Below, piece after piece: positions 1 to 8,112 of a stretch of DNA of 57,922 nucleotides (its first letter is position 1; each line of letters begins with the position of its first letter). The translations under genes were made by a program, and so were the position numbers. The DNA is from Streptomyces hilarionis. GTDB lineage: Bacteria > Actinomycetota > Actinomycetes > Streptomycetales > Streptomycetaceae. Where the stretch lies: the NCBI RefSeq assembly GCF_024539675.1, contig NZ_JAHHIT010000062.1, positions 1 through 57,922 on the forward strand, read 5' to 3'. The notes under the pieces were generated by a model, which saw only the letters and a list, made by a program, of their open reading frames with translations, did no database searches and was not told where the DNA came from.

Positions 1-1092
1 GAGGGTGGGGTCGGTGGCGGTGGGGCGGGTGACGAGCAGGGACGGGTCGCTCATCAGGCGGCCGTCGCGGGTCAGCTCGTCGAACGTGCGGCGCCACGCG
101 CCGCCGAAGGACAGCGTGTGGTGGCCGAGTCCGGGCCATGTCCGGTCCGTGCCGACGTGCAGGACGACGGCCGACGGAGCGTGGCGGATGCGCAGCGGGC
201 GCCGCGGTGTGCGACCCAGCAGACCGTAGGAGACCGGCAGCTCCGGGGTGAGGACCACGGCGTCGCACGGGATGCGGTCCCGGTCGGTGACGACGGCGGT
301 GACCCGTCCGGCGGAGCGTTCGAGCCGGGTGACGGTCTGCCCGAGGCGCAGGTCCGCGCCGGCCCGTGCGGCGACGTCCGCCATGGCCTGCGGCAGGGCG
401 TGCATGCCGCCGCGGGGGAAGTACACGCCGGCCACGGTGTCCATGTAGGCGATCACGGCGTAGGCGGCGAGAGCCCGCGCCGGGGCGACTCCGGCGTACA
501 GCGCCTGGAAGGAGAAGACACGGCGCAGACGTTCGTCGCGCAGGTGGCGGCCGATCCCCGCGTCCAGCCGGCCGAAGCCGCCGAGGGCGGCCAGACGGGC
601 CAGATCCGGGGTCAGCAGTTGCAGGGGCGAGTCGAAGTTGGCGTCGATGAAGCGCCGCATCTGGGCGCGGTACAGCTGTTCCAGCCAGCGGCGCAGCCGC
701 CGGTAGCCCGCGGCCTCCGTCGCGCCGGCGAAGCGTTCGACCTCCGCCTCCATGGCCGCCGCGTCGGTGTGCACGTCGAGGCTGCTGCCGTCCGCGAACC
801 GCGCCTGGTAGGCGGGGTGCAGGGGGACGAGGTCGACGTGGTCGCGCAGGCGCTCGCCGACCGCGGCGAACGCCTCGTCGGCGAGGTCGGGCATGGTGAG
901 CACGGTGGGCCCGGTGTCGATGCGGTAGCCGCCGCGCTCCAGCCGTCCGGCGCGTCCGCCGGGCAGGTCGTCGCGGTCCACGAGGGTGACGCGGCGGCCC
1001 GCGCCCAGCAGGTGCAGGGCCGCCGAGAGGCCGGAGAGCCCGGCGCCGACCACGACCACGTGGTCCGTGGGTCCGGTGACGGTCCGGGTCAT
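1..1092 (-). CDS. crtI: Phytoene desaturase CrtI, 3' end cut by window edge
   Basis: FAD-dependent phytoene desaturase, which introduces double bonds into phytoene to give lycopene. The first 364 codons are in the window; the family is usually about 500 residues, so the C-terminal part lies to the left. The N-terminus has the dinucleotide-binding fold VVVVGAGLSGLSAA (residues 12-25), then PGGRAG and DTGPTVLTMP, all standard for CrtI. The ATG at 1092 overlaps the crtE stop by 4 bp (ATGA), so crtE and crtI are translationally coupled, the usual Streptomyces order crtE-I-B-V. crtB and crtV are not visible. Identification is firm; only the end is missing. Confidence 0.93.
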   Translation of the reverse strand, partial: MTRTVTGPTDHVVVVGAGLSGLSAALHLLGAGRRVTLVDRDDLPGGRAGRLERGGYRIDTGPTVLTMPDLADEAFAAVGERLRDHVDLVPLHPAYQARFADGSSLDVHTDAAAMEAEVERFAGATEAAGYRRLRRWLEQLYRAQMRRFIDANFDSPLQLLTPDLARLAALGGFGRLDAGIGRHLRDERLRRVFSFQALYAGVAPARALAAYAVIAYMDTVAGVYFPRGGMHALPQAMADVAARAGADLRLGQTVTRLERSAGRVTAVVTDRDRIPCDAVVLTPELPVSYGLLGRTPRRPLRIRHAPSAVVLHVGTDRTWPGLGHHTLSFGGAWRRTFDELTRDGRLMSDPSLLVTRPTATDPTL

Positions 1093-2438
1093 CGGACGAC
1101 CCCCTCGGCGCCGACGGTCAGCAGGGCGGAGACGGGCATGCCCTCGTCGGCGCCGCAGGGCCCGGGGTCGGTTCCTGGCCCGGGTCCGACCCCGGGGTCC
1201 GTGCCGGCCGCCGTGTGCAGCAGCTCCCGCAGGCGCCTGCGGGCCTGCGGCTCCAGGGGCACGGAGTCCAGATGGCGCATGCCCTGGGCGACCAGCCGGT
1301 CGATCTTCGCCTCGACGACGTCCCGCGCGCCCGTGGCCACCAGCACGTCACGGACCTCGCCGAGACGGCTGTCGGGAAGGTCGGCGCGGCCCAGCGAGCG
1401 ACCCAGCACCGCCAGCGCCCGACGGTCGCCCGCGGCCTCCGCCCGGGCCCGGGCCACCGCCGCCAGATACGTGGGCTTTCCCGCGCGGATGTCGCCGCCC
1501 GTGGGCTTGCCGGTGCGCGAGGGGTCGCCGAACACGTCGGTGAGGTCGTCGCGCAGCTGGAAGGCGATGCCGACGCAGCGGCCGGCCGAGCACAGGGCGG
1601 CGGTGCGCGCGCTGTCCGCGCCCGCGAGGGCGGCTCCCAGGGCCAGCGGACGTTCCACCGAGTACAGCGCGCTCTTGAGGCAGGCGGCGCGCACGGCACG
1701 GGCCAGGGACGCCGAGGAGGTGACCTGGCCCTGGAGGTCCAGGTACTGGCCGGCCACCATCTCGGTGCGCATCGAGCTCCACAGGTCGCGCACCCTGCGC
1801 CCGGCGTCCGCGTCCACCTCCAGGGCGGCGACCGTGTCGTCCGCCCAGGCCAGGGCGAGGTCGCCGGCCAGGATCGCCGCGGCCTCGCCGAACCGCCGGC
1901 CGCCGTCGTGCGACACGGCGCCCGCGTACTGGGCGGCGACGTCCGCGTGCAGGACGGGCCGGCCGCGGCGCAGCGGCGAGCCGTCCATGACGTCGTCGTG
2001 GACCAGGGCGCAGGTCTGGATCAGTTCGAGGGCGGCGCCGACCCGCAGGGCGGCCTCCGCTTCGGCCGGGCCGCCGCCGCAGGCCCGCAGCGCCCACCAC
2101 ACGAAGCGCGACCGCATGCGCTTGCCTCCCTCCAGGGTGAAGGCCGCGACGCGTTCGGCGAGGTCGTGCCCGAACACCGGGTCGAGGACGGCGGCCCGTT
2201 CCACGCGCTCGTTCAGGAGGTCCAGCAGAAGACGGCCCACGGCCGCGGGCACATCGCGGTCGACGGCCTCCAGCGCGTCGTCGTCCAGCCGCAGTCGCAC
2301 GGGCAGGGGCGGCTCCGCGGGTGCGCCCGGGGCGGGCAGCCCGTCCGCGAGCAGGGGAAACCCGCCGACGGGCCGCACGGCGCGAGGGTCCGGCGCTTTC
2401 TGTGCCACAGGAAGATCCTTCGCCTCGGTGGGACGCAT
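1089..2438 (-). CDS. crtE: Geranylgeranyl diphosphate synthase CrtE (polyprenyl synthetase)
   Basis: Trans-prenyl diphosphate synthase that makes GGPP, the precursor of phytoene. The 449-residue protein has GGKRMRSR at 104-111, the first aspartate-rich motif DDVMD at 148-152 and the second, DDLTD, at 297-301, all needed for Mg2+-diphosphate binding. About 90 residues precede the core and a Pro/Gly-rich tail follows it, so it is longer than typical 350-residue enzymes. I chose the ATG at 2438 because GAGAGG lies just upstream; the open frame extends to 2816 but has no good ribosome site. It is the first gene of a leftward crt operon and overlaps crtI by 4 bp. The function fits both motifs and context. 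Confidence 0.93.
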   Translation of the reverse strand: MRPTEAKDLPVAQKAPDPRAVRPVGGFPLLADGLPAPGAPAEPPLPVRLRLDDDALEAVDRDVPAAVGRLLLDLLNERVERAAVLDPVFGHDLAERVAAFTLEGGKRMRSRFVWWALRACGGGPAEAEAALRVGAALELIQTCALVHDDVMDGSPLRRGRPVLHADVAAQYAGAVSHDGGRRFGEAAAILAGDLALAWADDTVAALEVDADAGRRVRDLWSSMRTEMVAGQYLDLQGQVTSSASLARAVRAACLKSALYSVERPLALGAALAGADSARTAALCSAGRCVGIAFQLRDDLTDVFGDPSRTGKPTGGDIRAGKPTYLAAVARARAEAAGDRRALAVLGRSLGRADLPDSRLGEVRDVLVATGARDVVEAKIDRLVAQGMRHLDSVPLEPQARRRLRELLHTAAGTDPGVGPGPGTDPGPCGADEGMPVSALLTVGAEGVVR

Positions 2439-2775
2439 CCCGGTTCCTCTCGCCGCGCTCGTCTGGGTGTCTGACGTAATGCCTTCCGCGACGGGGCCGT
2501 CCCCGGATGCGCCATCGGGGGAGAAACGTGTGAGCGATCCCGGCGGGCGGGTCCGATGCGCGCGGGAGGCGCCACCCGCCCCGGAGCGGGGACGCGCGAG
2601 AAACGACGCAAAGGCGATGCAACTTGTCCGTGCGTCGATGTGCTTCGCATGGTGGGGGAGTGGCGGTCGCCGTCGGCGACCGCGAACACGGCACGCGGGG
2701 GCCGCCCCCGCAGACCCGACCCCGCCCCCCGCACCTGGAGACGGCACGGTCACCGCCCGCACGAGGAGCAGCATC
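2439..2775. other. Divergent regulatory region between crtE and the ECF sigma gene
   Basis: This 337-bp gap separates leftward crtE from the rightward sigma factor gene, so it must hold promoters for both directions. No convincing gene is present. It contains the 18-bp element at 2603-2620 that recurs at 3404. In Streptomyces coelicolor the corresponding region is under LitR/LitS light control; that assignment here is by analogy only. Confidence 0.6.
2603..2620 (+). promoter_or_regulatory. Copy 1 of an 18-bp repeated element in the crt cluster
   Basis: ACGACGCAAAGGCGATGC matches the element at 3404-3421 at 16 of 18 positions, in the same orientation. It lies about 155 bp upstream of the ECF sigma factor start and about 165 bp from the crtE start. 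Candidate sigma-factor promoter or regulator operator; I see only the repetition and its position. Confidence 0.5.
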
Positions 2776-3402
2776 ATGACTGCACGCCAAGTCACCGAGC
2801 AGACCGTCGACAGCACGCCGCTGTGGGCTCCGGCCGAGGACTCCCTGGCCGACGAGGAGCTCGCCGCCGGGTTCGCGGCCGGCGACGAGGCCTGTCTCGT
2901 CGCCGCCTACCACCGGTGGGGCGCGCTCGTCCACACGCTCGGACGGCGGTCGCTGGGCGACGCGCGCGAGGCGGAGGACGTCACCCAGACCGTCTTCCTG
3001 GCCGCTTGGCGGGGGCGGGCGGGGTTCACCCCCGAACGCGGCACGCTGAGCGCGTGGCTGGTCGGCATCACCCGCCGGAAGATCGCCGACGCCCTGGCGG
3101 CCCGGACCCGGCGGGCCGAACTCGTGGCCGCGGCCGGCGCCCGCATGTCCGTCGGGCACGTCGACGGCGACGCACAGCCGGACGCCGTCCTCGACCGTGT
3201 CCTGATCGGCCGCGAACTCGCCAGGCTCCCCGCCGCGCAACGCCGCGTGCTGACCCTCGCCTTCTACGACGACCTGACGCAGCCGCAGATCGCCGACCTC
3301 ACCGGCTGGCCCCTCGGCACGGTGAAGAGCCATGCCCGGCGCGGGCTGCACCGGCTCGGCCGCTGCCTCCAGGAAGAGGGCGTCGGCGACCGCGGAGAGT
3401 GA
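2776..3402 (+). CDS. ECF-type RNA polymerase sigma factor, LitS-like
   Basis: A 208-residue sigma-70 family ECF factor. Region 2 is recognisable from the YHRWGALVHTLGRRSL segment through DVTQTVFLAAWRGR and TLSAWLVGITRRKIAD. Region 4 is LPAAQRRVLTLAFYDDLTQP followed by the helix-turn-helix GWPLGTVKSHARRGLHRL. The ATG at 2776 follows GAGGAGCA. It sits between the divergent crt operons exactly where S. coelicolor places the light-induced factor LitS, so it probably directs crt transcription. A zinc-type anti-sigma gene follows 327 bp later. The ECF family is certain; equivalence with LitS is inferred from context. A proper symbol is withheld because litR is not visible. Confidence 0.88.
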   Translation: MTARQVTEQTVDSTPLWAPAEDSLADEELAAGFAAGDEACLVAAYHRWGALVHTLGRRSLGDAREAEDVTQTVFLAAWRGRAGFTPERGTLSAWLVGITRRKIADALAARTRRAELVAAAGARMSVGHVDGDAQPDAVLDRVLIGRELARLPAAQRRVLTLAFYDDLTQPQIADLTGWPLGTVKSHARRGLHRLGRCLQEEGVGDRGE

Positions 3403-3729
3403 TACGACGCAAAAACGATGCGATAGTGAGAGCGTTCGTTCAGGGGCCGATCCGCGGGGTCCACACCCGATCCGGATCGATCCGCGCCCGATCCGATCCG
3501 GCCCTCCCGGGCTCCCAGGGCCTCCCGGCCCTCAGGGGCATCCCGGGCTTTCCCGCCCCTCGCGACCGCTGGTCGGCGGCGGGTTTCGTGCGGACGGTGC
3601 ATCCGCGGTCGCCGCTGTGCCCGTAGTGGTGCGCGTGGAGCCGTCGCAGGGGGCTCCGCCCGCTGCGGGGGTCGCGCCCGTCGAGTGCGGGGCTCGCGCA
3701 ACGGACCGTGCGGACGTCAGGAGGACGGC
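3403..3729. other. Gap between sigma and anti-sigma genes
   Basis: These 327 bp hold no credible gene. They start with the second copy of the 18-bp crt element (3404-3421). Next comes a stretch rich in GATCCG repeats (about 3467-3502) and several CCCGGG-type repeats that could form hairpins. The position suggests a separate promoter for the anti-sigma-crtYTU unit rather than read-through alone. Confidence 0.5.
3404..3421 (+). promoter_or_regulatory. Copy 2 of the 18-bp repeated crt element
   Basis: ACGACGCAAAAACGATGC starts two bases after the sigma factor stop codon and is upstream of the anti-sigma-crtYTU genes. It matches the copy at 2603 at 16 of 18 positions, in the same orientation. 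It is A-rich for this genome, which fits a promoter or operator. Confidence 0.5.
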
Positions 3730-4155
3730 GTGGCCGAGCGGCCGGCACTGCCCCACATCCCCCACGCCGAGCTGGTCTCGCGCGCCCTCGACGGCAGCCG
3801 GGCGCCGTGGGACGCGGAGGCCGCCCGCCATCTCCGTCAGTGCGGTGCGTGCCGCGAACGGCTGGCCCTGTACGAACGCGCGGCGGCCGCGGGCCGCCTC
3901 ACCCGCCCGGGTGAAGTCCTCCAGCCGCCTCCCGCGCACGTGTGGACGGCGGTCCGCTCCCACCTCGACGAGGACGCGCCCAGGACACCGCCGCCGCTCC
4001 CTCCGCCGCCCGCCCCTGCCCCACGGCGCGCGGCCCTCCGCGTCCTGCGCCGCGCGGCCGCGGCGGCACGGGCCCTCGCCCACGCCCTCGCCCGCGGCCT
4101 TGTCCGCCTGCCGGCCCGGCTCCGTCCCCACCGGCCCCGCGAGACCGACCGCTGA
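3730..4155 (+). CDS. ZAS-type (zinc-binding) anti-sigma factor-like protein
   Basis: A 141-residue protein with the zinc anti-sigma motif H-x3-C-x2-C: His34, Cys38 and Cys41 in HLRQCGAC. In RsrA/ChrR-like proteins this motif sequesters a cognate ECF sigma factor and can release it on oxidation. After the motif comes a Pro-rich linker (about 88-103), then an Arg/Ala-rich C-terminal segment; there is no obvious membrane span, so it should be cytosolic. The GTG at 3730 follows a strong AGGAGG; an upstream ATG at 3685 has none. It follows the ECF sigma gene, so it is probably its antagonist. The motif is seen; partner and signal are inferred. Confidence 0.7.
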   Translation: MAERPALPHIPHAELVSRALDGSRAPWDAEAARHLRQCGACRERLALYERAAAAGRLTRPGEVLQPPPAHVWTAVRSHLDEDAPRTPPPLPPPPAPAPRRAALRVLRRAAAAARALAHALARGLVRLPARLRPHRPRETDR

Positions 4156-4327
4156 CGGCGACCGCCGGGAGTGATCGGGCGAGAGTGGGCCACGCCACCC
4201 CCGGACGGCCGAGCGGCCCGGCACGGCCTGCATCCGGAGAGGGCCCGCGGGGGGAATGCTTCCGACAGACCACCGGCTGCCCGCGCCGCCGGTGCGACAC
4301 ACGTGGGACAGGGGAAGGGAGCGGCCA

Positions 4328-5524
4328 GTGCTGCACGCCGAGGTGGCCGTCCTGGGCGCGGGAGCGGCGGGACTCTCCCTCGTCCACCGGCTCGCGCAGA
4401 CCGCCCCGGGCTCCCGGCGCGTGTCCGCCGTCCTGGTGGACGCGCCGCCCGGCCCGCTGCGGCCGCCGAGCCGGACCTGGTGCTTCTGGGAGCCCGGGGC
4501 CGGCCCGTACGACGCCGCCCTGACCGCCGAGTGGCGCAGGCTCCGGGTGCACGGCGGCGCCGGACGGCGCATCGAGGACGACATCGCCCCCCTGCGCTAC
4601 AAGATGCTGCGCTCCGACGACTTCGAGCGCCTCGTCGCCCGGGACCTGGACCGGTGCGACGACGTCACGCGGCTGGAGGCGACCGTCGAGAGGGTGGACG
4701 CCGGCGCTGACGGAGCCGACGTCCACGCCCGCGCCCCCGACGGCCGGCCGGTGGCGGTACGCGCCCGCTGGGTCTTCGACTCCCGGCCCCTCGCCCGGCT
4801 GCCCGCGGCCCGCACCACCCTCCTCCAGCACTTCCGCGGCTGGTTCGTCCGCACCGCGCGGCCGGTCTTCGAACCCGCGACGGTGGACCTCATGGACTTC
4901 AGGGTGCCGCAACCGTCCCGGGGCCTCGCCTTCGGCTACGTCCTGCCCACCGGACGGCACGAGGCCCTCGTCGAGTACACCCGGTTCTCCGACGCCGTCC
5001 TGTCGCGCGAGGCGTACGAGGACGAGCTGCGCCGCTACACCCACGACGTGCTGCGCCTCGAAGACTTCGAGGTCACCGCGACCGAGACCGGCGTGATCCC
5101 GATGACCGACGCCCGGTTCGTGCGACGGCCGTCCCCTTCCGTCTTCCGCATCGGCGCCGCGGGAGGCGCCACCCGCCCGTCCACCGGCTACACCTTCTCC
5201 GCCGTCCAGCGCCAGGCCCGTGCCGTCGCCGACGCCCTGCACGCGGACCGCGACCCCCTGCCGCCGCCGGCCCACACGGCGCGCTCGCGGGCCATGGACG
5301 CGGTGATGCTGCGGGCGCTGGACACCGGCCGCGTCGACGGCGCCGCCTTCTTCGAACGGCTCTTCGCCCAGGTGCCGATGGAACGGCTGCTGCGCTTCCT
5401 CGACGGCGGGGCCCGGCTGCACGAGGACCTCTCCGTCGGCGTCCGCACCCCCGTCCTGCCCATGCTGCGCAGCGCGGCCGAGCTGCCCTGGCTCGCCCGC
5501 AGGCCGCCCGCCCCCGACCGGTGA
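4328..5524 (+). CDS. crtY: Lycopene beta-cyclase CrtY
   Basis: Bacterial FAD-type lycopene cyclase that converts lycopene to beta-carotene. From the GTG at 4328 it is 398 residues. It has the nucleotide-binding AVLGAGAAGLSLVHRL near the N-terminus, then the family signatures RTWCFWEPGAG, the LRYKMLRSDDFE segment, FRGWFVRT and GGATRPSTGYTFSAVQRQ. The start is uncertain: the GTG at 4328 has GGGAAGGGAG about 6 bp upstream and gives the normal N-terminus, while the ATG at 4256 would add 24 unmatched residues. It is followed by crtT and crtU in one direction. The gene encodes the ring-forming step of the isorenieratene branch. Confidence 0.92.
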   Translation: MLHAEVAVLGAGAAGLSLVHRLAQTAPGSRRVSAVLVDAPPGPLRPPSRTWCFWEPGAGPYDAALTAEWRRLRVHGGAGRRIEDDIAPLRYKMLRSDDFERLVARDLDRCDDVTRLEATVERVDAGADGADVHARAPDGRPVAVRARWVFDSRPLARLPAARTTLLQHFRGWFVRTARPVFEPATVDLMDFRVPQPSRGLAFGYVLPTGRHEALVEYTRFSDAVLSREAYEDELRRYTHDVLRLEDFEVTATETGVIPMTDARFVRRPSPSVFRIGAAGGATRPSTGYTFSAVQRQARAVADALHADRDPLPPPAHTARSRAMDAVMLRALDTGRVDGAAFFERLFAQVPMERLLRFLDGGARLHEDLSVGVRTPVLPMLRSAAELPWLARRPPAPDR

Positions 5525-5580
5525 GCGGCACCGGGCACACGGCGGGCCCACGAGACACGAGACCACCCGAAGGAGACCGC

Positions 5581-6312
5581 ATGACCCTGCTGCGCGACGA
5601 GGACCTGGCCGCCGCGTTCGACCACGCTTCTCGCAGCTACGACACCCTGGTCGCCGCCAACCCCGGCTACCACGGCCAACTGCGCCGCTCCGCGCGCCGC
5701 CTCGGGCTGCCCGACGGCGGGGCCGGGCTGCGGGTGCTGGACCTCGGCTGCGGCACGGGCGCCTCCACGGCCGCCCTCGCCGCGGTCCTGCCCGGCGCCG
5801 AGATCACCGCGGTCGACGCCTCCGCCGGCATGCTGGAGCGGGCCGCGCGCAAACCGTGGCGGGACGGGGTGACCTTCGTGCGGGCCCCCGCCGAGGGGCT
5901 CGCGCAGGCGGGCGTGCGCGGCCCGTTCGACGCGGTCTTCGCCGCCTACCTCTTCCGCAACGTCACCGACCCCGACGCGGTGCTGCGCGCGGTGCGCGAC
6001 GTGCTCGCCCCGCACGGCCGGCTCGCGGTGCACGAGTACACGCTGAGCGGCAGGGCGGTCCACCGCGCGCTGTGGACGGGAGTGTGCCGCGGCCTCGTGC
6101 TGCCCGTGGCCACGCTGCTGGGAGACGGCGACCTGTACCGCCACCTGTGGCGCAGCGTCGTGGACTTCGACACGGCCGACCGCTTCACCGCCCGGGTGGG
6201 CGCCGCGGGATTCCGGGACGTCAGGGCGCTGCCCCTGCCCGGCTGGCAGACCGGCATCACCCACACCGTCGTCGCCCGCCGCCCGGGCCCGAGCGCGGAG
6301 GACGGCCGATGA
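5581..6312 (+). CDS. crtT: SAM-dependent methyltransferase CrtT (carotenoid cluster)
   Basis: A 243-residue class I methyltransferase of the UbiE/MenG type. Motif I is VLDLGCGTGAST, followed by ITAVDASAGML (acidic motif II region) and VFAAYLFRNVTDPDAVLRAV. The ATG at 5581 follows AAGGAGA; a longer frame from 5521 lacks a ribosome site. In Streptomyces crtYTU operons this gene sits between the cyclase and crtU. Its exact substrate is not settled from sequence, and it is sometimes described as accessory. Its stop overlaps the crtU start by 4 bp (ATGA), so CrtT and CrtU are coupled. Confidence 0.88.
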   Translation: MTLLRDEDLAAAFDHASRSYDTLVAANPGYHGQLRRSARRLGLPDGGAGLRVLDLGCGTGASTAALAAVLPGAEITAVDASAGMLERAARKPWRDGVTFVRAPAEGLAQAGVRGPFDAVFAAYLFRNVTDPDAVLRAVRDVLAPHGRLAVHEYTLSGRAVHRALWTGVCRGLVLPVATLLGDGDLYRHLWRSVVDFDTADRFTARVGAAGFRDVRALPLPGWQTGITHTVVARRPGPSAEDGR

Positions 6313-7862
6313 CCCGCACCCGGCGACCGGACGCCGCGCGGCGCGGCCGGGACCGGCGCGCCCGCACCCTCCTGCCCACCCCGGGCGCACCGCGCGTCAC
6401 GGGCGACCGGCCCCCGACGGCGGCGGTCGTCGGCGGCGGCATCGCCGGCCTCGCGGCCGCCACGGGCCTGGCCGAGAAGGGCGTGCGGGTCACGCTCTAC
6501 GAGCGCGAACCCGCCCTGGGCGGACGGCTGTCCGGCCTGCCGACCGTTCTCTCCGACGGCAGCGCCGTCACCATGAGCCGCGGCTTCCACGCGTTCTTCC
6601 GTCAGTACTACAACCTGCGCGGCCTGCTGCGGCGCACCGATCCGGGGCTCACCCGTCTGCGCGCGCTGCCCGACTACCCGCTGCGGCACGGCAGCGGCGT
6701 GCGGGACAGCTTCCGGCACGTCCCGCGCACCCCGCCGTGGAGCGCCCTCGGCTTCGTGGCCCTGAGTCCCACCTTCACCCTGCGCGACCTGGTCCGCATG
6801 AACCCCGTCGCCGCGCTGCCCCTGCTGGACGTCCGCGTCCCGGAGGTCTACGAGCGGCTCGACGGCGTCAGCGCGTACGACTTCCTCCACGCGATCCGCT
6901 TCCCGCAGGCCGCCCACCACCTCGCGTTCGAGGTGTTCTCGCGGAGCTTCTTCGCCGACCCGCGCCGGCTGTCGGCCGCCGAGATGGTGCTGATGTTCCA
7001 CATCTACTTCCTCGGTTCCGCGGAGGGCCTGCTCTTCGACGTGCCCGACGAACCGTTCCCGACCGCCCTGTGGGACCCCCTCGCCGGCTACCTGGACGGC
7101 CACGGCGTCGACCTGCGCACCGGCGTGCGCGTCGACGCCGTCGAACCGGCCGCGGACGGCGGTTTCGTCGTCGCGACGGACACGGCGGAACAGCACCACG
7201 ACACGGTCGTCCTCGCCCTGGACACGGCGGGTCTCGGCTCCCTCGTCGCACGCTCCCCCCGCCTGGGGGACGCCGCCTGGCGGGAGCGGATCTCGCGGCT
7301 GCGCGCCGCCCCGCCGTTCCTCGTCTCACGCCTGTGGCTGGACCGGCCGGTCGCCGCCGACCGGCCCGGCTTCCTGGGCACCAGCGGCTACGGCACCCTC
7401 GACAACGTCAGCGTGCTGGAGCGCTGGGAAGGGGAGGCGGCCCGCTGGGCCGCGCGCACCGCGGGCTCGGTCGTCGAGCTGCACGCCTACGCCCTGCCCG
7501 AGCACGCCGTCCACGACGTCGAGCAGAAACGCCTGATGGAGCAACTGCACCGGGTGTACCCCGAGACGCGGGCGGCGACGGTGGTCGACGCACGGCACGA
7601 GTGGCGGGCCGACTGCCCGCTGTTCCCGGTCGGCGGATACCGCGACCGGCCGACCGTGCGCACCTCCCACCCCGGGCTGGTGGTGGCCGGCGACCTCGTG
7701 CGCACCGACCTGCCCGTGGCCCTGATGGAACGCGCCGCCACGAGCGGCTTCCTCGCGGCCAACGCGCTCCTGGAACGCTGGGGAGTCAGGGGCCAGACCC
7801 TGTGGACGGTGCCGGACCGCGGCCGCAGCGCGGCCCTGCGCGGCCTCGCACGACTCGGCTGA
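6309..7862 (+). CDS. crtU: Carotene desaturase/methyltransferase CrtU (isorenieratene synthase)
   Basis: FAD-dependent enzyme that aromatises the beta-ionone rings of beta-carotene with methyl migration, giving isorenieratene. The 517-residue protein has the fold VVGGGIAGLAAATGLAEKGV about 37 residues in, YEREPALGGRL, and the conserved SRGFHAFFRQYYNLR typical of CrtU. The C-terminal FAD motif lies in HPGLVVAGDLVRTDLPVALM. The ATG at 6309 overlaps crtT by 4 bp; an Arg-rich 35-residue leader precedes the fold. Together with crtE, crtI and crtY this predicts isorenieratene-type pigment. It ends the rightward operon. Confidence 0.92.
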   Translation: MTRTRRPDAARRGRDRRARTLLPTPGAPRVTGDRPPTAAVVGGGIAGLAAATGLAEKGVRVTLYEREPALGGRLSGLPTVLSDGSAVTMSRGFHAFFRQYYNLRGLLRRTDPGLTRLRALPDYPLRHGSGVRDSFRHVPRTPPWSALGFVALSPTFTLRDLVRMNPVAALPLLDVRVPEVYERLDGVSAYDFLHAIRFPQAAHHLAFEVFSRSFFADPRRLSAAEMVLMFHIYFLGSAEGLLFDVPDEPFPTALWDPLAGYLDGHGVDLRTGVRVDAVEPAADGGFVVATDTAEQHHDTVVLALDTAGLGSLVARSPRLGDAAWRERISRLRAAPPFLVSRLWLDRPVAADRPGFLGTSGYGTLDNVSVLERWEGEAARWAARTAGSVVELHAYALPEHAVHDVEQKRLMEQLHRVYPETRAATVVDARHEWRADCPLFPVGGYRDRPTVRTSHPGLVVAGDLVRTDLPVALMERAATSGFLAANALLERWGVRGQTLWTVPDRGRSAALRGLARLG

Positions 7863-7910
7863 CCCCGGAGCCCGTACCACGCTCCTGAACGCCGCCCCGG
7901 CCCGCTCCCG

Positions 7911-8027
7911 CTACCGTCCCCGCCGTCGGCGCCGCCAGAAGTCGCGTGCGCTCTCCGACTGCGCCCACAGGCGGAAGGCCGCCAACGGGACGATCGCGAT
8001 CACGACGACGACGATCCACCCGTTCAC
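7911..8027 (-). CDS. Predicted 38-residue single-span membrane protein
   Basis: A short frame starting at a GTG at 8027, preceded by GAGGG about 9 bp upstream. It encodes a 38-residue peptide: one hydrophobic span (WIVVVVIAIVPLAAFRLW), then WAQSESARDFW and a terminal run of arginines (RRRRRGR), a clear positive-inside topology. Third codon positions are almost all G or C. It lies 85 bp downstream of the PAP2 gene in the same direction and may be the last gene of that transcript. Function unknown. Not certain, but the hydrophobic-then-basic pattern is unlikely by chance. Confidence 0.5.
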   Translation of the reverse strand: MNGWIVVVVIAIVPLAAFRLWAQSESARDFWRRRRRGR

Positions 8028-8112
8028 CGCTCGGCCCTCGCCCGGGCGGTCGCCGGGATCTCCGACGCCGCTCCGGGGCGCTCCGGTCCGTCCGTCCGGC
8101 CGGGCCCGGCGG

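Noticed and set aside
118..2775. A long plus-strand frame (1094 codons) running across crtI and crtE into the sigma factor
   Set aside because: Only the last 208 codons (2776-3402) look like a protein. The rest is the antisense of crtI/crtE, a common artefact of high-GC DNA, and its composition is Arg/Gly/Ala-rich without any domain.
1348..3351. A 667-codon minus-strand frame across the crtE promoter and the sigma gene
   Set aside because: It is antisense to the sigma factor and out of frame with crtE. The translation is Arg-rich and shows no family features.
3467..3502. GATCCG repeats as a CRISPR-like or transposon end structure
   Set aside because: Units are short, irregular and without spacers of constant length. 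There is no transposase gene or target duplication nearby.
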